From contig JABMCL010000303.1 in the NCBI GenBank assembly GCA_018857735.1, positions 236,501 to 300,500 on the forward strand: DNA of 64,000 nucleotides, written 5' to 3'. A program made the position numbers and the translations under genes. Positions 1 through 10,553 of the stretch are shown here, in pieces; within the stretch, counting starts at the first letter, position 1; every line of letters begins with the position of its first letter. The notes under the pieces are model-generated. The model searched no databases, had not been told where the DNA came from, and worked only from the letters and a program-made list of their open reading frames with translations. This DNA is from Alviniconcha marisindica. Its lineage: Eukaryota > Mollusca > Gastropoda > Provannidae.

Positions 1-174
1 GGTGGTGGTGGTGGCAGTGGTGGCAGAGGGGGCTTGTGTTGTTGGAGGCTGTTGACCCGTCGGGGCCGGCAGCTGCTGTTGCTGCTGTTGTGGAGCATTG
101 GGATCCTGCTGGCTATCCCCACCAGCAGGACTGCCACGCATGACGATGGTCATGTCTCGGGCCTGGCCCTTCAC
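1..174 (-). CDS. Partial exon of unidentified Gln/Pro/Thr-rich protein
   Basis: Read on the minus strand, a CCTAG acceptor is followed from 174 by an open frame running off the window edge, beginning VKGQARDMTIVMRGSPAGG and then a stretch rich in Gln, Pro, Ala and Thr with a run of six Gln. The base composition jumps from the AT-rich flank to GC-rich at exactly the acceptor, and the Gln codons are a mix of CAA and CAG, which favours coding sequence over a simple repeat. The product is a low-complexity, probably disordered segment; I do not recognise the family. The plus-strand frame over the same bases (34-288) looks like a shadow. The rest of the gene lies to the left of the window. Confidence 0.5.
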   Translation of the reverse strand, partial: MKGQARDMTIVMRGSPAGGDSQQDPNAPQQQQQQLPAPTGQQPPTTQAPSATTATTTT

Positions 175-200
175 CTAGGAGCTGGAAAAGACACAACACC

Positions 201-338
201 CAATAACAACATGGTCAATTCAATGCACACCTATCAGACTGACACCCAACAACAACATGGTCAATTCAATGCACACCTATCAGACTGACACCCAATAACA
301 ACATGGTCAATTCAGTGCACTCCTATCCAACCGATCTG
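201..338. repeat. 46-bp tandem repeat, three copies
   Basis: The motif AACAACATGGTCAATTCA recurs at a spacing of 46 bases (ATGG at 211, 257 and 303). It lies just outside the acceptor of the minus-strand exon ending at 174 but does not include the exon edge. Confidence 0.8.
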
Positions 339-973
339 GGGCAAATAAAAATGGATTCTGAGACAACTGCTCTGCCAAATATATATACAAAAGACCTTTA
401 CTGTGCCACATTTTTTCTGTCACAGCCCTCTGTGTAAAAGCACCAAGCTTTGGATTCTCAAACAGGACTCCTCACCATTCTGCAGTGCACAATGTAGGAA
501 CAGATCAACTCTTTTCTGCCCTTCCTATGGAGATTCTCGTCTGTCACAGGCACAGAAACTTTTCTGCGTGAAAACAATCACTATCCTGGCTACTTACGTT
601 CTTCTTCCGTATAGTGTCTAACTTCAACATTGTGAAAAACTCTAACACTTTTACTAGGTTTAGTGCACGCTTGGTTATTTTGGTGCTTCCATAATCCACT
701 GAACTCTGACACGGACTAAGGGATCTTTCAATTATCTTAAAACAACACCTACCACAGCCATTAAAAATGCTATGTGTGTGATTTTACCCATGTACATTTT
801 TTTAAATCATATATAACAAATAACAAAAAAGAAAACAAAGCAGTCTTGTAGTTATAATTACAAAGCATTCAGTCCTCCATTGAATCATTATTTTTAATCT
901 GCTCTCAAGACCCATCTTTTCTCCTCCGGACTCTGAATGCCTTGCCTGTGTGTGTGCAGCTGTGTGCCATTCG

Positions 974-1049
<76 letters not shown>

Positions 1050-2525
1050 ATGTGCATGTACACGTGTGCAAGCATGTGTGTTTGTTGGAAGTGATGAGAA
1101 AGATGTTGAATGAAGTGCTGTAGTGTATTTATGTAATTGGTAGTATTTATTGTGCTCTAGGTTGTGTATATATTTTGTTGACCTTACTGTTTCTGTATTG
1201 TGTGCTTCAGGCTCACATTAGGTGTAAGCGCTTTACAAGTACTCTTTTACATTATATTACATTCTGAGCCTCTTGTCAAAGATGTATACACAATGTAAAG
1301 CACATCAGGCTTCAACCACCAAAACTGGTTTAAATGGGTACATGCCATCTCATTTTTAGCCACAGCAACTAATGTGTTATGAGGCAGTGTGGTCACTAGT
1401 AAAAAGCATAATGCCTTTAATGGTACAGGGTTATATGTTTAACAGTCAGATTAGAACTTGTGCCAAATAACTGTATTTTTAGTACTTCTTTGACACTGCT
1501 GACATAGGCCAAGGTCTTCAGACTGGTATGAAAAAGTCCAATGGAAGCTATTATCATACAAAGTCTGAAACTAGTGAGAGATCTATCTAATGACTAATGT
1601 CCAGTAAACTGACACTACAGTGACAGCAGCTGAAAATTCAGACCCTATCATGCCAGTGTATCACAAGACAGGAACATGGTATTTTATTTTTATGCAAGTC
1701 AACAACACTGTATTAAAATTTAATCTGGTGGCTGTATCACCATGTAATGATGTATTGTATGCAATAATAACAAGTTTGAACCTGGCCAGCAGACAGCTGT
1801 CCAAATACCACACACACAAAAAGGAAGAAATTTCTGCTCTAGTCATGTTTTTTATGCAAAGTTGCACTTTGCCACAAAGCTTCACATTGCAATATTGGGG
1901 ATTCTTAAATTTTAAATGCAGAGATTTAAAAACAACAACATGACAGTGCTTTATAGGAACAAATTTTCACTCAGTCAGTCTGTGATCTCTGACCTTGTCA
2001 GTGACATCCTACAATGCATTTCAAAGCCCTGTGAAATCATGTGTTCCAAGTTCCAAAGTGAAGTTTTACTACTATAACTTATAATTAATAATATAAGCAC
2101 TAACTAAGCTGCAACAAAATCAGTCCATGGTAAGCTAACAAGAAATTTTACTAGAATTTTATCAACAAAACATCTGGATCAGATTGTGCATCACGTACTC
2201 CTTATTTTATCAACAAAATGTCTGGATCAGATTGTGTATCGCATACTCCTATGATGAATTATCTATATATATATAAAAATGAAGCAAAAATTCTCATGAC
2301 TGGTAGTAACAGTAGTAGACTAGTGCTCTAAAAATAAAAAGCTGTACATCTCAGTGGCACACCATGTACACCACCTCAAGTTGTGTGACAAGTTACCCCG
2401 ACTCACACAGCATGGTGAAGGTGTCAGACTACCACACTGCAAGTCTTTATTGGTGGATCTGGTTAGAAAAAAAGTTTCTAAGAAACCAAACAAATTGCTA
2501 GAGACCTACTTGTGTGTGTGTGTGT

Positions 2526-2579
<54 letters not shown>

Positions 2580-2796
2580 TATAACATTCAACAAATATGA
2601 CTAAAACAAGAAAAAGAAAACCAGTATTTTAAGTATCTCACATATCATTATGGTTGACCACTAATGTTTCCAAAATACGTCGCTGACTGTCACTGTAAAC
2701 AACAAAAATGAAAAAATGAAAATGAAAAAAATGAGAGAAAAAAATATAATAAAAGAAAGAAAAAAACATGAGAAAAGGGGGCCCACCTAAACATGT
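339..2796. other. Non-coding interval with microsatellites
   Basis: No exon could be supported here. The interval contains a (TG)n tract at about 975-1048, an AT-rich stretch, a 50-bp duplication at 2161-2258 built on ATCAACAAAA.TCTGGATCAG, and a second (TG)n tract at about 2513-2573. It is probably intronic or intergenic sequence on the minus-strand side of the neighbouring genes. Confidence 0.6.
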
Positions 2797-3051
2797 TTAA
2801 CATTTTTGTGATATTTGGTATGTTGCCAACAAAAGGAAGACCACGAAAAACATAATGGCTGCACAGTGCATTGTATTTACTGCATAAACTGACCTAAAAC
2901 TGAAAGAGTACAGCAGGACAACCACTAGCTGACCAAAGGAGAGACCAAGATTCCATGAAACAGAATAAGCCATGGTGTAACTAACTGGAAAAGAATTGAA
3001 TGGCATTTTCTTGTTCTTCTCCAGGCCTGGTACCCTCCTGGCCATTCTATC
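2797..3051 (-). CDS. Putative terminal exon of a multi-pass membrane protein
   Basis: On the minus strand a TTTAG acceptor is followed from about 3051 by an 84-codon frame (DDRMARRVPGLEKNKK...) ending in a stop at 2797. It encodes a basic loop, then two long hydrophobic segments separated by a short loop (FRSVYAVNTMHC), the second ending shortly before the C terminus YQISQKC. The layout resembles the last two membrane spans of a major-facilitator-type carrier, but that assignment is inference. The frame is hydrophobic in exactly the pattern expected of membrane helices and is not built from repeats. I could not find its upstream exons with confidence. Possible partners are hydrophobic minus-strand frames at 4606-4788 and 4817-5005. 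Confidence 0.4.
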   Translation of the reverse strand, partial: DRMARRVPGLEKNKKMPFNSFPVSYTMAYSVSWNLGLSFGQLVVVLLYSFSFRSVYAVNTMHCAAIMFFVVFLLLATYQISQKC

Positions 3052-3229
3052 ATCCTAAACACAAACCTCTGTTTTGTCACAGGCATAGTGCGCATCATTA
3101 ATCTTAATCAAGTCAGCCTAATCATACAAATCCATGATGCCAAAAGTTTGTTCAACAGGCAGGTGTGTGCATGTTTTGTGATCTCAAATTGGAAAAACAT
3201 GTCTCCAGGATACTTTATTCCACACACTC

Positions 3230-3300
3230 AGAAAAACCTGCATGCATTCCATCCCATCTCTCCGAAGTTTCCCCAATGTTGCCTTTGAAACAGTTCTAGT
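3230..3300 (+). repeat. Dispersed repeat fragment, copy 1
   Basis: The segment containing GAAGTTTCCCCAATGTTGCC followed by TTTGAAAC recurs almost unchanged at 38910-38950, about 35 kb away on the same strand. It is an unclassified interspersed repeat. Confidence 0.6.
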
Positions 3301-4119
3301 GTTTGTTTGACTGACAGTGGCCCTCTCTTGTCAATCATCTTTAAAAAAACAAACATAAAAGGTTAAAAACAACACTTATTTTAAAAATTAACCAGCCAAT
3401 AAAAACGTGCAAATTTTCATGGTAGACCCTTCTTTGTGCGACAGACAGACACTTATTGATTTACTCAACACACAAAACCAGGCACTGTAGCACTAGCAGC
3501 CAACTCTGTTTCAAATCGTGTTTTCTGGCATTTGTTTTTTCAAGCTGGAACTATGGTTGCATCAGGGACCCAATAATATCATTAACAGTAAATTAAATGT
3601 AACACAAGTATGTTTGCAATGACTGTACAACTGCTGATGAAATCTCCGTCACCATCACCATCTTTCCTGGAAAGATTATTCTAAACCAAATACAAGAAAT
3701 TATTACTTTTATTAGATACAATTCCACTCCTCTGAAGGTGTTGTTAAACGAATGTGCTCACCGAGTCACTTTCACAGATTAATTTATGATAACTTTTATT
3801 TACAAGCACTGTGTTGCCCTCAGACTTTGTTGTAATTGATTTCACACTGAATATTCACCATTTTGTAAAATGTTATTGCAGTTAGATTTAGTTACGCTCT
3901 CACTGCACAGATCACGCCTGTGTTCTGCTTCTGAGTACTGTGAAGAGCTGAGCAGAATTTTCTGAGATACCCAGATAGTATTTAATGTTACAAAATCATT
4001 TACACAAAAAGTGACAGCTAACACAGTAACAGCAGACATGAAAAATCTAAATGACTGAAAACGGTGGGGCAAACTTATGTTTACAACACTACTTCTCCTC
4101 ACCTCTAGTTTACTGTCAC

Positions 4120-4156
4120 TAGTGTCAGTGTGTGTGTGTGTGTGTGTGTGTGTGCG
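4120..4156. repeat. (TG)n microsatellite
   Basis: Uninterrupted alternating TG tract with a single late C; no other feature is associated with it. Confidence 0.9.
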
Positions 4157-4381
4157 TATTTGTGCAATGAAACTAGTAAAATGAAACAAAAACCTGCTGC
4201 TTTTTATTGTTTACCAAATGCTTTTTAATTATACTCTGTATTAAAAAGATTTGTTTATGTATTATCAAAAATAAGCATTATTTCTAGAAGAAAAAATAAA
4301 ATAAAATTGAGCTGTGAGTGTGACCTACTTACTAGTACCAGCCTACCTTGTAACATGCAATAGTTTCAATAGATCATTATT

Positions 4382-4580
4382 ATGATGAACCAGCTGAAAT
4401 GATAAGTATGTTGTAAACATATTATTATCACTTTCAAAACTGTGTCTGCATTGAAACTGAAGCTGTCTGTTTATTATTTTATGTTGAACCAGCTGAAATG
4501 ATAAATATGTTGTAAACATATTATTACCATTTTCGAAACTGTTCTGCGTTGAAACTGAAGCTGTCTATTTACTGTTTTTC
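4382..4580. repeat. Two-copy tandem duplication, about 101 bp
   Basis: GAACCAGCTGAAATGATAA begins at about 4386 and again at about 4487, and both copies continue through ATATTATTA and GAAACTGAAGCTGTCT. Confidence 0.8.
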
Positions 4581-4605
4581 ATTTGAACCCTTTCATTTTC
4601 AGTGC

Positions 4606-5005
4606 TCACTCTTCACCATTTTCACAATCTTTAGGATTACACCACTTGAACTGAAACAGAATCAAAGTCAAACTGAAGCCTAAAAATGTAACTGCCACAT
4701 AGGTGCTCTTCAGTGGCACCTTGTATTTGTTGTTTTCGCCCCCTACCACCACCAGATCCAGTACCACATTTTTCTCCCGCAACCACACCCCTACCCCTCA
4801 ACGTACTGCGTTCATTTCACTTCCTGAATATTTCCTTGCGGACAGCCACTGTCAGGGTCACAACCAAAACCACTAACATCGGCTGGGCCAACTCGGCATC
4901 CCCCTCCTCTCTCAACATGTTTTCTTTGCTGCTTACAACTCCATCACCCAGGACATCCATTATAAAAGCTGTAGTGACGTCCCCCCCCACCCCCAATTTT
5001 GGCAC
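4606..5005 (-). other. Weak minus-strand coding candidates with hydrophobic segments
   Basis: Two adjoining minus-strand frames each hold one hydrophobic stretch (PMLVVLVVTLTVAV and STYVAVTFLGFSLTLILFQF), and there is an acceptor-like polypyrimidine/CAG between them. They could be exons upstream of the membrane-protein exon at 2797-3051, or chance frames. No conserved motif was recognised. Confidence 0.2.
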
Positions 5006-5019
5006 AGAGATCTGACATG

Positions 5020-5265
5020 TTAAAAACTCTGCAATATTTCTGTCTTATTTTTAGATAATTAGAACTAGAAAACACCACAAAAACGGTGCTATTTGCAAGC
5101 AAACTTCTACATCACCAACTACATCAGTCCCCCAGTTTTGGCACGAGATCTGACACATTAAAAACAGCAATATTTTGTTCTGTTTTTAGATAATTAGAAC
5201 TAAAAAACACACCACAAAAAAGGTGTTATTTGCAAGCAAACTTCTACGTCACCAACTACATCACT
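5020..5265. repeat. Two-copy tandem duplication, about 135 bp
   Basis: TTTTTAGATAATTAGAACTA and then GCAAGCAAACTTCTAC recur in the same order in two adjacent copies. Copies differ by small indels. Confidence 0.75.
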
Positions 5266-5988
5266 ATTGATCATGTGGGTTGTGAATCCATGCCAGAATG
5301 TGCAGTTGGGAGTGAAAGATTTAAGCTGAATGAGCAGGCTGTAAATAGTGTCTGGTTTCAATTTGTAAACTTGTCCTTTCTCTTTTGAACTACAAACCAA
5401 TATGTATCAGACCTTTATTTTGATGACTACCAAGAACTCATCTGCTTATGGACTGATGAATGTGCATCTTATTTAATATTTGTTTGTTACTTTTTTAAAA
5501 TTCTTAGTCTCACAAACATGAAATGTCTATCAATACCACCACAGCTTCTGAAATCCAAGACAGTTGCATTGGCAATATCGCAATATTGCAGAAACATGTC
5601 AAAATGTTGGCAGCTGAACATGAATAAAAATTAATCAATCAATTTCAATTTCATGTTCTTGTTTTGGTTTAATGACAAAATCCTGATACACGGACACTGC
5701 TATTACAAAATACCCTCCTATTCCTAAGAGTAACACCCCAAAACAAAATTAAACCTCAAAGAAACAAATCCTATGCAAAATAGTAAAACATTATCATACG
5801 GTAAGACTATTACTACTACAGTACTTAGTAGTATATCACTTTTATCAGTCTATGAAACATTTCCAGCGAACACTCAATAAAAACTGATCTCACATTCTCA
5901 GTGATGTTCTCTTTACAGCTGAAAATGAAATGCACTGGAGTGGACGGCCATGCCTGAAGTGGCTAAACTTAAAAATTCAAAAGAACAT

Positions 5989-6802
5989 TTAAAGGACAAG
6001 TCCAAGGTTGGGGTGATTTCTGACACGATTTCCGTTAAAGCTCGCTGAGAACGATGATGTAGGTGAAACTGTGATCTGAGGGTCATAAATGCACGAAAAA
6101 AGGCATTTTCTGTAGTACCGAAAGCGTTTCCATGACACCCAAATCACGTGACCATATGCCTACTACGTCACTCTGGGAAGTCGCCGCAAAATGGCCAACG
6201 CGAGCTCTGAAGACGAAACTGATACTTTGCCCGAAAGACCCACAAGGATACAGCCTGTCAGGCAGGATTTTGAAAGAGTACCGGAACATCGTGTCAGCTT
6301 CGAAGCAAACCCCATGCGGTATTCCATGGGGTTTGCAAAATCGCACTCACTGAAGTGCTCGCTACACAAATGGGTGTGATGTGGCGCAGCAAGACAGTCA
6401 GCTCGTTTGAACCGTGTAAATTTAATCCACTTTCACCTCACTGCGGGTTGATTGTGCGGGAGCTTGTGCATTGTTATACCTGGGGACTCTGTGAATTGTT
6501 AGTTAGCGGCAACACAGTAGGCCGGCATAGTTAACTTTTTTGTTGACCACACGCATACACAGTTTACTGAAGAATCTAAGATGGCAACCACACTGACTCC
6601 CCAGACTGACGTCACTTCCAGGAAAGTCATGTGACTGATGGAGAACCCGAGACTGTAGTCTCGGCCAGCCTACAGAAATTAAAATCGATTAAAAACCCAT
6701 TTAAACATTTTTTTATTTCATTAAATCTGAACCTAGTGACTCATTTGTCAATCATTTCGATGGTCATTTTGCATACTTAAAAACCTTGGACTTTTACTTT
6801 AA
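5989..6802. mobile_element. TTAA-flanked MITE-like element
   Basis: The segment is bounded by TTAA on both sides (5989-5992 and 6799-6802). Just inside are inverted termini AGGACAAGTCCAAGG on the left and, read on the minus strand, AGTAAAAGTCCAAGG on the right. TTAA duplication is the hallmark of piggyBac-type transposition, so a non-autonomous member of that superfamily is the best guess. The interior is more GC-rich than its surroundings and holds a short frame at 6191-6379 (begins MANASSEDETDTLPERP) that overlaps open frames on the other strand. No transposase motif was seen. Related termini occur at 15153-15577. Confidence 0.55.
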
Positions 6803-8633
6803 AGTTCTCTTACAATTGCATAAATCAGATGCGGACTTGTGGCACTCATTGCTTGACATGCCACACTGTGCCTGGCACTTGGCGACTTGCCTGGAATTTG
6901 ACTGGATGTTTAGGCCAGAACAAGCCAAAATGCTCTTGCTTCACTCCTTCAGTTTCCATTTTGCTGGGGTAAATAAACTTTTGCCTTGTTGAAATAGTGA
7001 TGGATTCAAGATCCAAGAAAAAAGAACTGTGGCAATAATGGATTTGGAACTTGCATAAAAAAGGCAAAATACATAATTTTCATCTGATTAGGCCACCATA
7101 TTTGCTTGACTTTTTGCCATTACACAATCTCTTTGATCCCTGGTCTGATAGGCCACAAGCTTGCCAACCAGTACCACCCACAGAAACAGAACATTGCAAA
7201 CTCTGACAAAATGTCAGAAGACATGCAGCATGCTGTGAATTATACAACAGTACAACTACAAGGGACCATAAAACTATTACAACAAAACCACAGCCGGCAT
7301 AGGTTTATCTGTGGATGCAAATTGTTATGTGGCATAACCTTTTGATACAATGGTCACCTTCATTACTGCAACCTCATTTAGTACATTACTAATACTAGAC
7401 ATACATGGCACTAATGCACAGATCGTATAGTGTACAGACAGATCTGTACTGCAATCCCTGAACAAAGCTCAACACTACATTAGTAGCAAATTGATGAAAT
7501 CTCTGAAAAGTGGCAAAGAGATCAAATCCCTGAAGAATGGCAAAGTGATCAGCTTGTTGGCTAGTGTCTTGGGGCTAGTGATTCATATTCTAAGAAAGAA
7601 TGCTTTTGTTAAAGTCGTTTACTATTTTCCTGAACAAATTAAAGTGATCAACTCATCAAGGTTAAAATCTGAATCCTCAGTCAGCCCAGTGAAATGATTT
7701 TCTGCAATTGCAAACATCTTAAATGCTCTCACAGTAACCCCATACAGTTACTTGACTGAACGCAACTGTCGAACATCTCGGCTCCCAAAATTATACTGCA
7801 ACATGCCAGAGCTTCAGAACAATCACTGGAGGAGTGGAGTGGTAACCCAATCAGTACTCGATCAAAAACGTTCGTCTGCGAATGTGACATCAAACCACAC
7901 GGCACTCAACTGGACGCAGTACGTAAACTACAAAGTAAAAGTGCGTAGAAATTCCGCTAAAAAAACTTTTCGGTACCGCATGCAAGGTTAAAAATAAAAC
8001 TTAGCTCACACAATCACAATGGCGTTTGGCTGATCAGACAAAATCCGGTCAGATGCGAATGGACATGTCAATTTCGGTTTCTTGGAAAAATCATTAAATC
8101 AATAGACGCCACTTTCAAAGAGCTGGTGACATATGAAGCTAAGATGTTTATCTACTAATAAAGTACATACTAAACTCTTCGAATGATATCAGAAGTCTGG
8201 ATATGACCATATCATTTGCAGTAAACACAACCGGGAGAGCAAAAATGGCCGACTGTGGGGTTTCGATACGGGCTTCCTGATCACAACAACAATCGAAGAA
8301 AAGCGATACATACCTTAAATGTCAACAATTTCTACTAAATGCCTCTCTGAAATCAATCCAGATATCGACATCTGCAGGGAAATGAAAAACGTTTTTTATA
8401 CCTGGATACAAAACGCAGTTAAATGTGCTAAACAGCATTTGACTGCGGTAAGATTAGGGTAATGAATGAATCTCGTTCTTCCGAGATTTTCATTTTACTT
8501 TTTTATAATAAAAGTCACAAACATATTGTAAATTATGAACGAAAATATTAACATATGCCAATCTTTAGTTATTTTGAAAGAAAATAAAAAAAATCTCGCT
8601 GTAACATATATTAACGAGATTACATTGTCCAGC
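6803..8633. other. Upstream region of PCCA, no exon supported
   Basis: Moderately AT-rich unique-looking sequence that should contain the PCCA promoter and 5' untranslated region. A short frame begins at an ATG in good context at about 8246 (MADCGVSIRAS, then stop) and would be an upstream frame if it is transcribed. No TATA box or initiator could be assigned with confidence. Confidence 0.4.
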
Positions 8634-8711
8634 ATGGCAGCCTCCTGTCGACTGCTACGCGCTTCTGCTGTCTTTCCTTTGCCGTCGGCATCACTGTGCT
8701 ACTCAAAAAAG
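8634..8711 (+). CDS. PCCA: PCCA exon 1 (mitochondrial leader)
   Basis: Codes for residues 1-26, [20 protein letters not shown] and on: Arg, Ser and Ala, no Asp or Glu, as in a matrix-targeting presequence. It ends in phase 0 at AAAAAG followed by GTAAAA. The 5' untranslated part is not delimited. Confidence 0.85.
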
Positions 8712-9628
8712 GTAAAACGATTGGTGCATTGACAGAAGTATGCAACACAATGTGTTGATGACTGTCACCTGAGTTTGAAGACCTGGAAACAGACAATGTG
8801 TTTATACTCCTTTATTTGTTTGTTTGTTTTTAAAACAACGTATTAGGCCACCCCGGACAATAATACATTTACAGGGATTTTGCACGCTGCCCATGATGTA
8901 TTTTCCCCATAACTGTTGAGATTCCAGTAGTATTGCGAAGAAGAAGAGTCTTAGAGACACATTTTGTGTTTTTTTCATTCTCAGTGTCACAAATGTCTGT
9001 TCGTCCGAGGTGACCCTGTACGGTTGACGCGGCTTCTACCTTAGAATCAATTTTGTGGAAAGCTTCATAAAGAAGCATATCGCACATAAAACTGTGCAGG
9101 CTTCATGACTGATAATGGTATCGTATCCGTGTGTGTACTATGTTTAGTTGATTTGTGTTTCTCTGTTTGTTAGGTGGTGAGTGTTTGCCAGACAAGATGC
9201 CTGTCAACCACCAAACTGCTGCTGAGGGAGATGTACTGGAACGACAAAGCAGAGGCTGATGAAGCTGTAAGACATCGTTTTTGTATGTGCTGATATAGGA
9301 TTTGTGCTGGTACATACCAGTGCAAGCCCTGGTGTGGGATCTCGTACTGGAGAATCTAATATGAGATTGGCTTAGTGATGCTTTTATGTGTATAATTTTA
9401 TGTACTATATCAAGTATATGGTACAAATATGGAATATAATATTGGGATGCACTGTTATTGTATTGTCTATCCGAGTGTGCGATGTTCCTGTTATGCAATC
9501 ACCCACAGTTGTCACGCTTTGCTCAACTTTGTATATTTTGCAGCATGACTCTGTCCCCTACAGTGATGCGAATTCTGATCACACATTTTTACAGTCACTC
9601 ACCTCTTGTTTTTGTTTTTTACTCTGTG

Positions 9629-9666
<38 letters not shown>

Positions 9667-9668
9667 AG

Positions 9669-9705
<37 letters not shown>

Positions 9706-10250
9706 GTGTCCATCTATCATACATACACACAGACTTAGTTAGTACATGGTCACTTTGAGACAACAGGAGAGAGAGAGTGTGTGTTGTCTGTCTATCACAC
9801 AGTGTAATCTGTAGATACACACACTTACCTTTTGAGGAACTGGACAGTGTTAACTGTTATGAACAGGTAGCTTATTCAACTGTTGACTGTTTTATCTCCA
9901 CATAAAGTATGTTGATTCTTTTCTCTTTTTCAGCACTTGGACAGTATTATGAAATTTTGAATGGGGAGTTTTTGACTGCTTTATCTCTCTCCATGGATGT
10001 GTTGACTTTTTTCTGTCTCAGAAATTTGACAAAGTGTTAATTGCCAACCGAGGAGAGATAGCGTGCAGGGTGATCCGGACATGTCGCCGGTTGGGGATCA
10101 AGACGGTGGCTGTTCACAGTGATGTGGACTCCTTGGCTGTAAGTTGCAGAGTCATGTTTTGATGTTCTTTACTTGCGTTTTGTTTGTTGTTGGTATGTTT
10201 GTGTGTTTAGTCATGTGTCATGAGAAAAAGAGAGAGAGAGTGTGTGTGTG

Positions 10251-10285
<35 letters not shown>

Positions 10286-10500
10286 CGTGCGTGCGCATGC
10301 ACACATGCCTTCAAAATCAAATGCTCTGTTGAGGGCTGGCTGAGCTCCTCCAATCAATAACCCCCCCCTCCCCCCACATCCCCCTCCACCTGTTTCCACA
10401 CCACCTGTCTCATTCTGCTCAGCTGGCCAAACCCCCTTTCCCTTCCCCACATTAAATTACTAAGAAGAAGAAATGTGTCTGCATGAAATGTGTCTGCATG

Positions 10501-10553
<53 letters not shown>

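Noticed and set aside
9388..9738. 116-codon plus frame in PCCA intron 2
   Set aside because: Half of it is (TG)n and (GA)n; the rest has no homology that I recognise and overlaps an equally long minus-strand frame.
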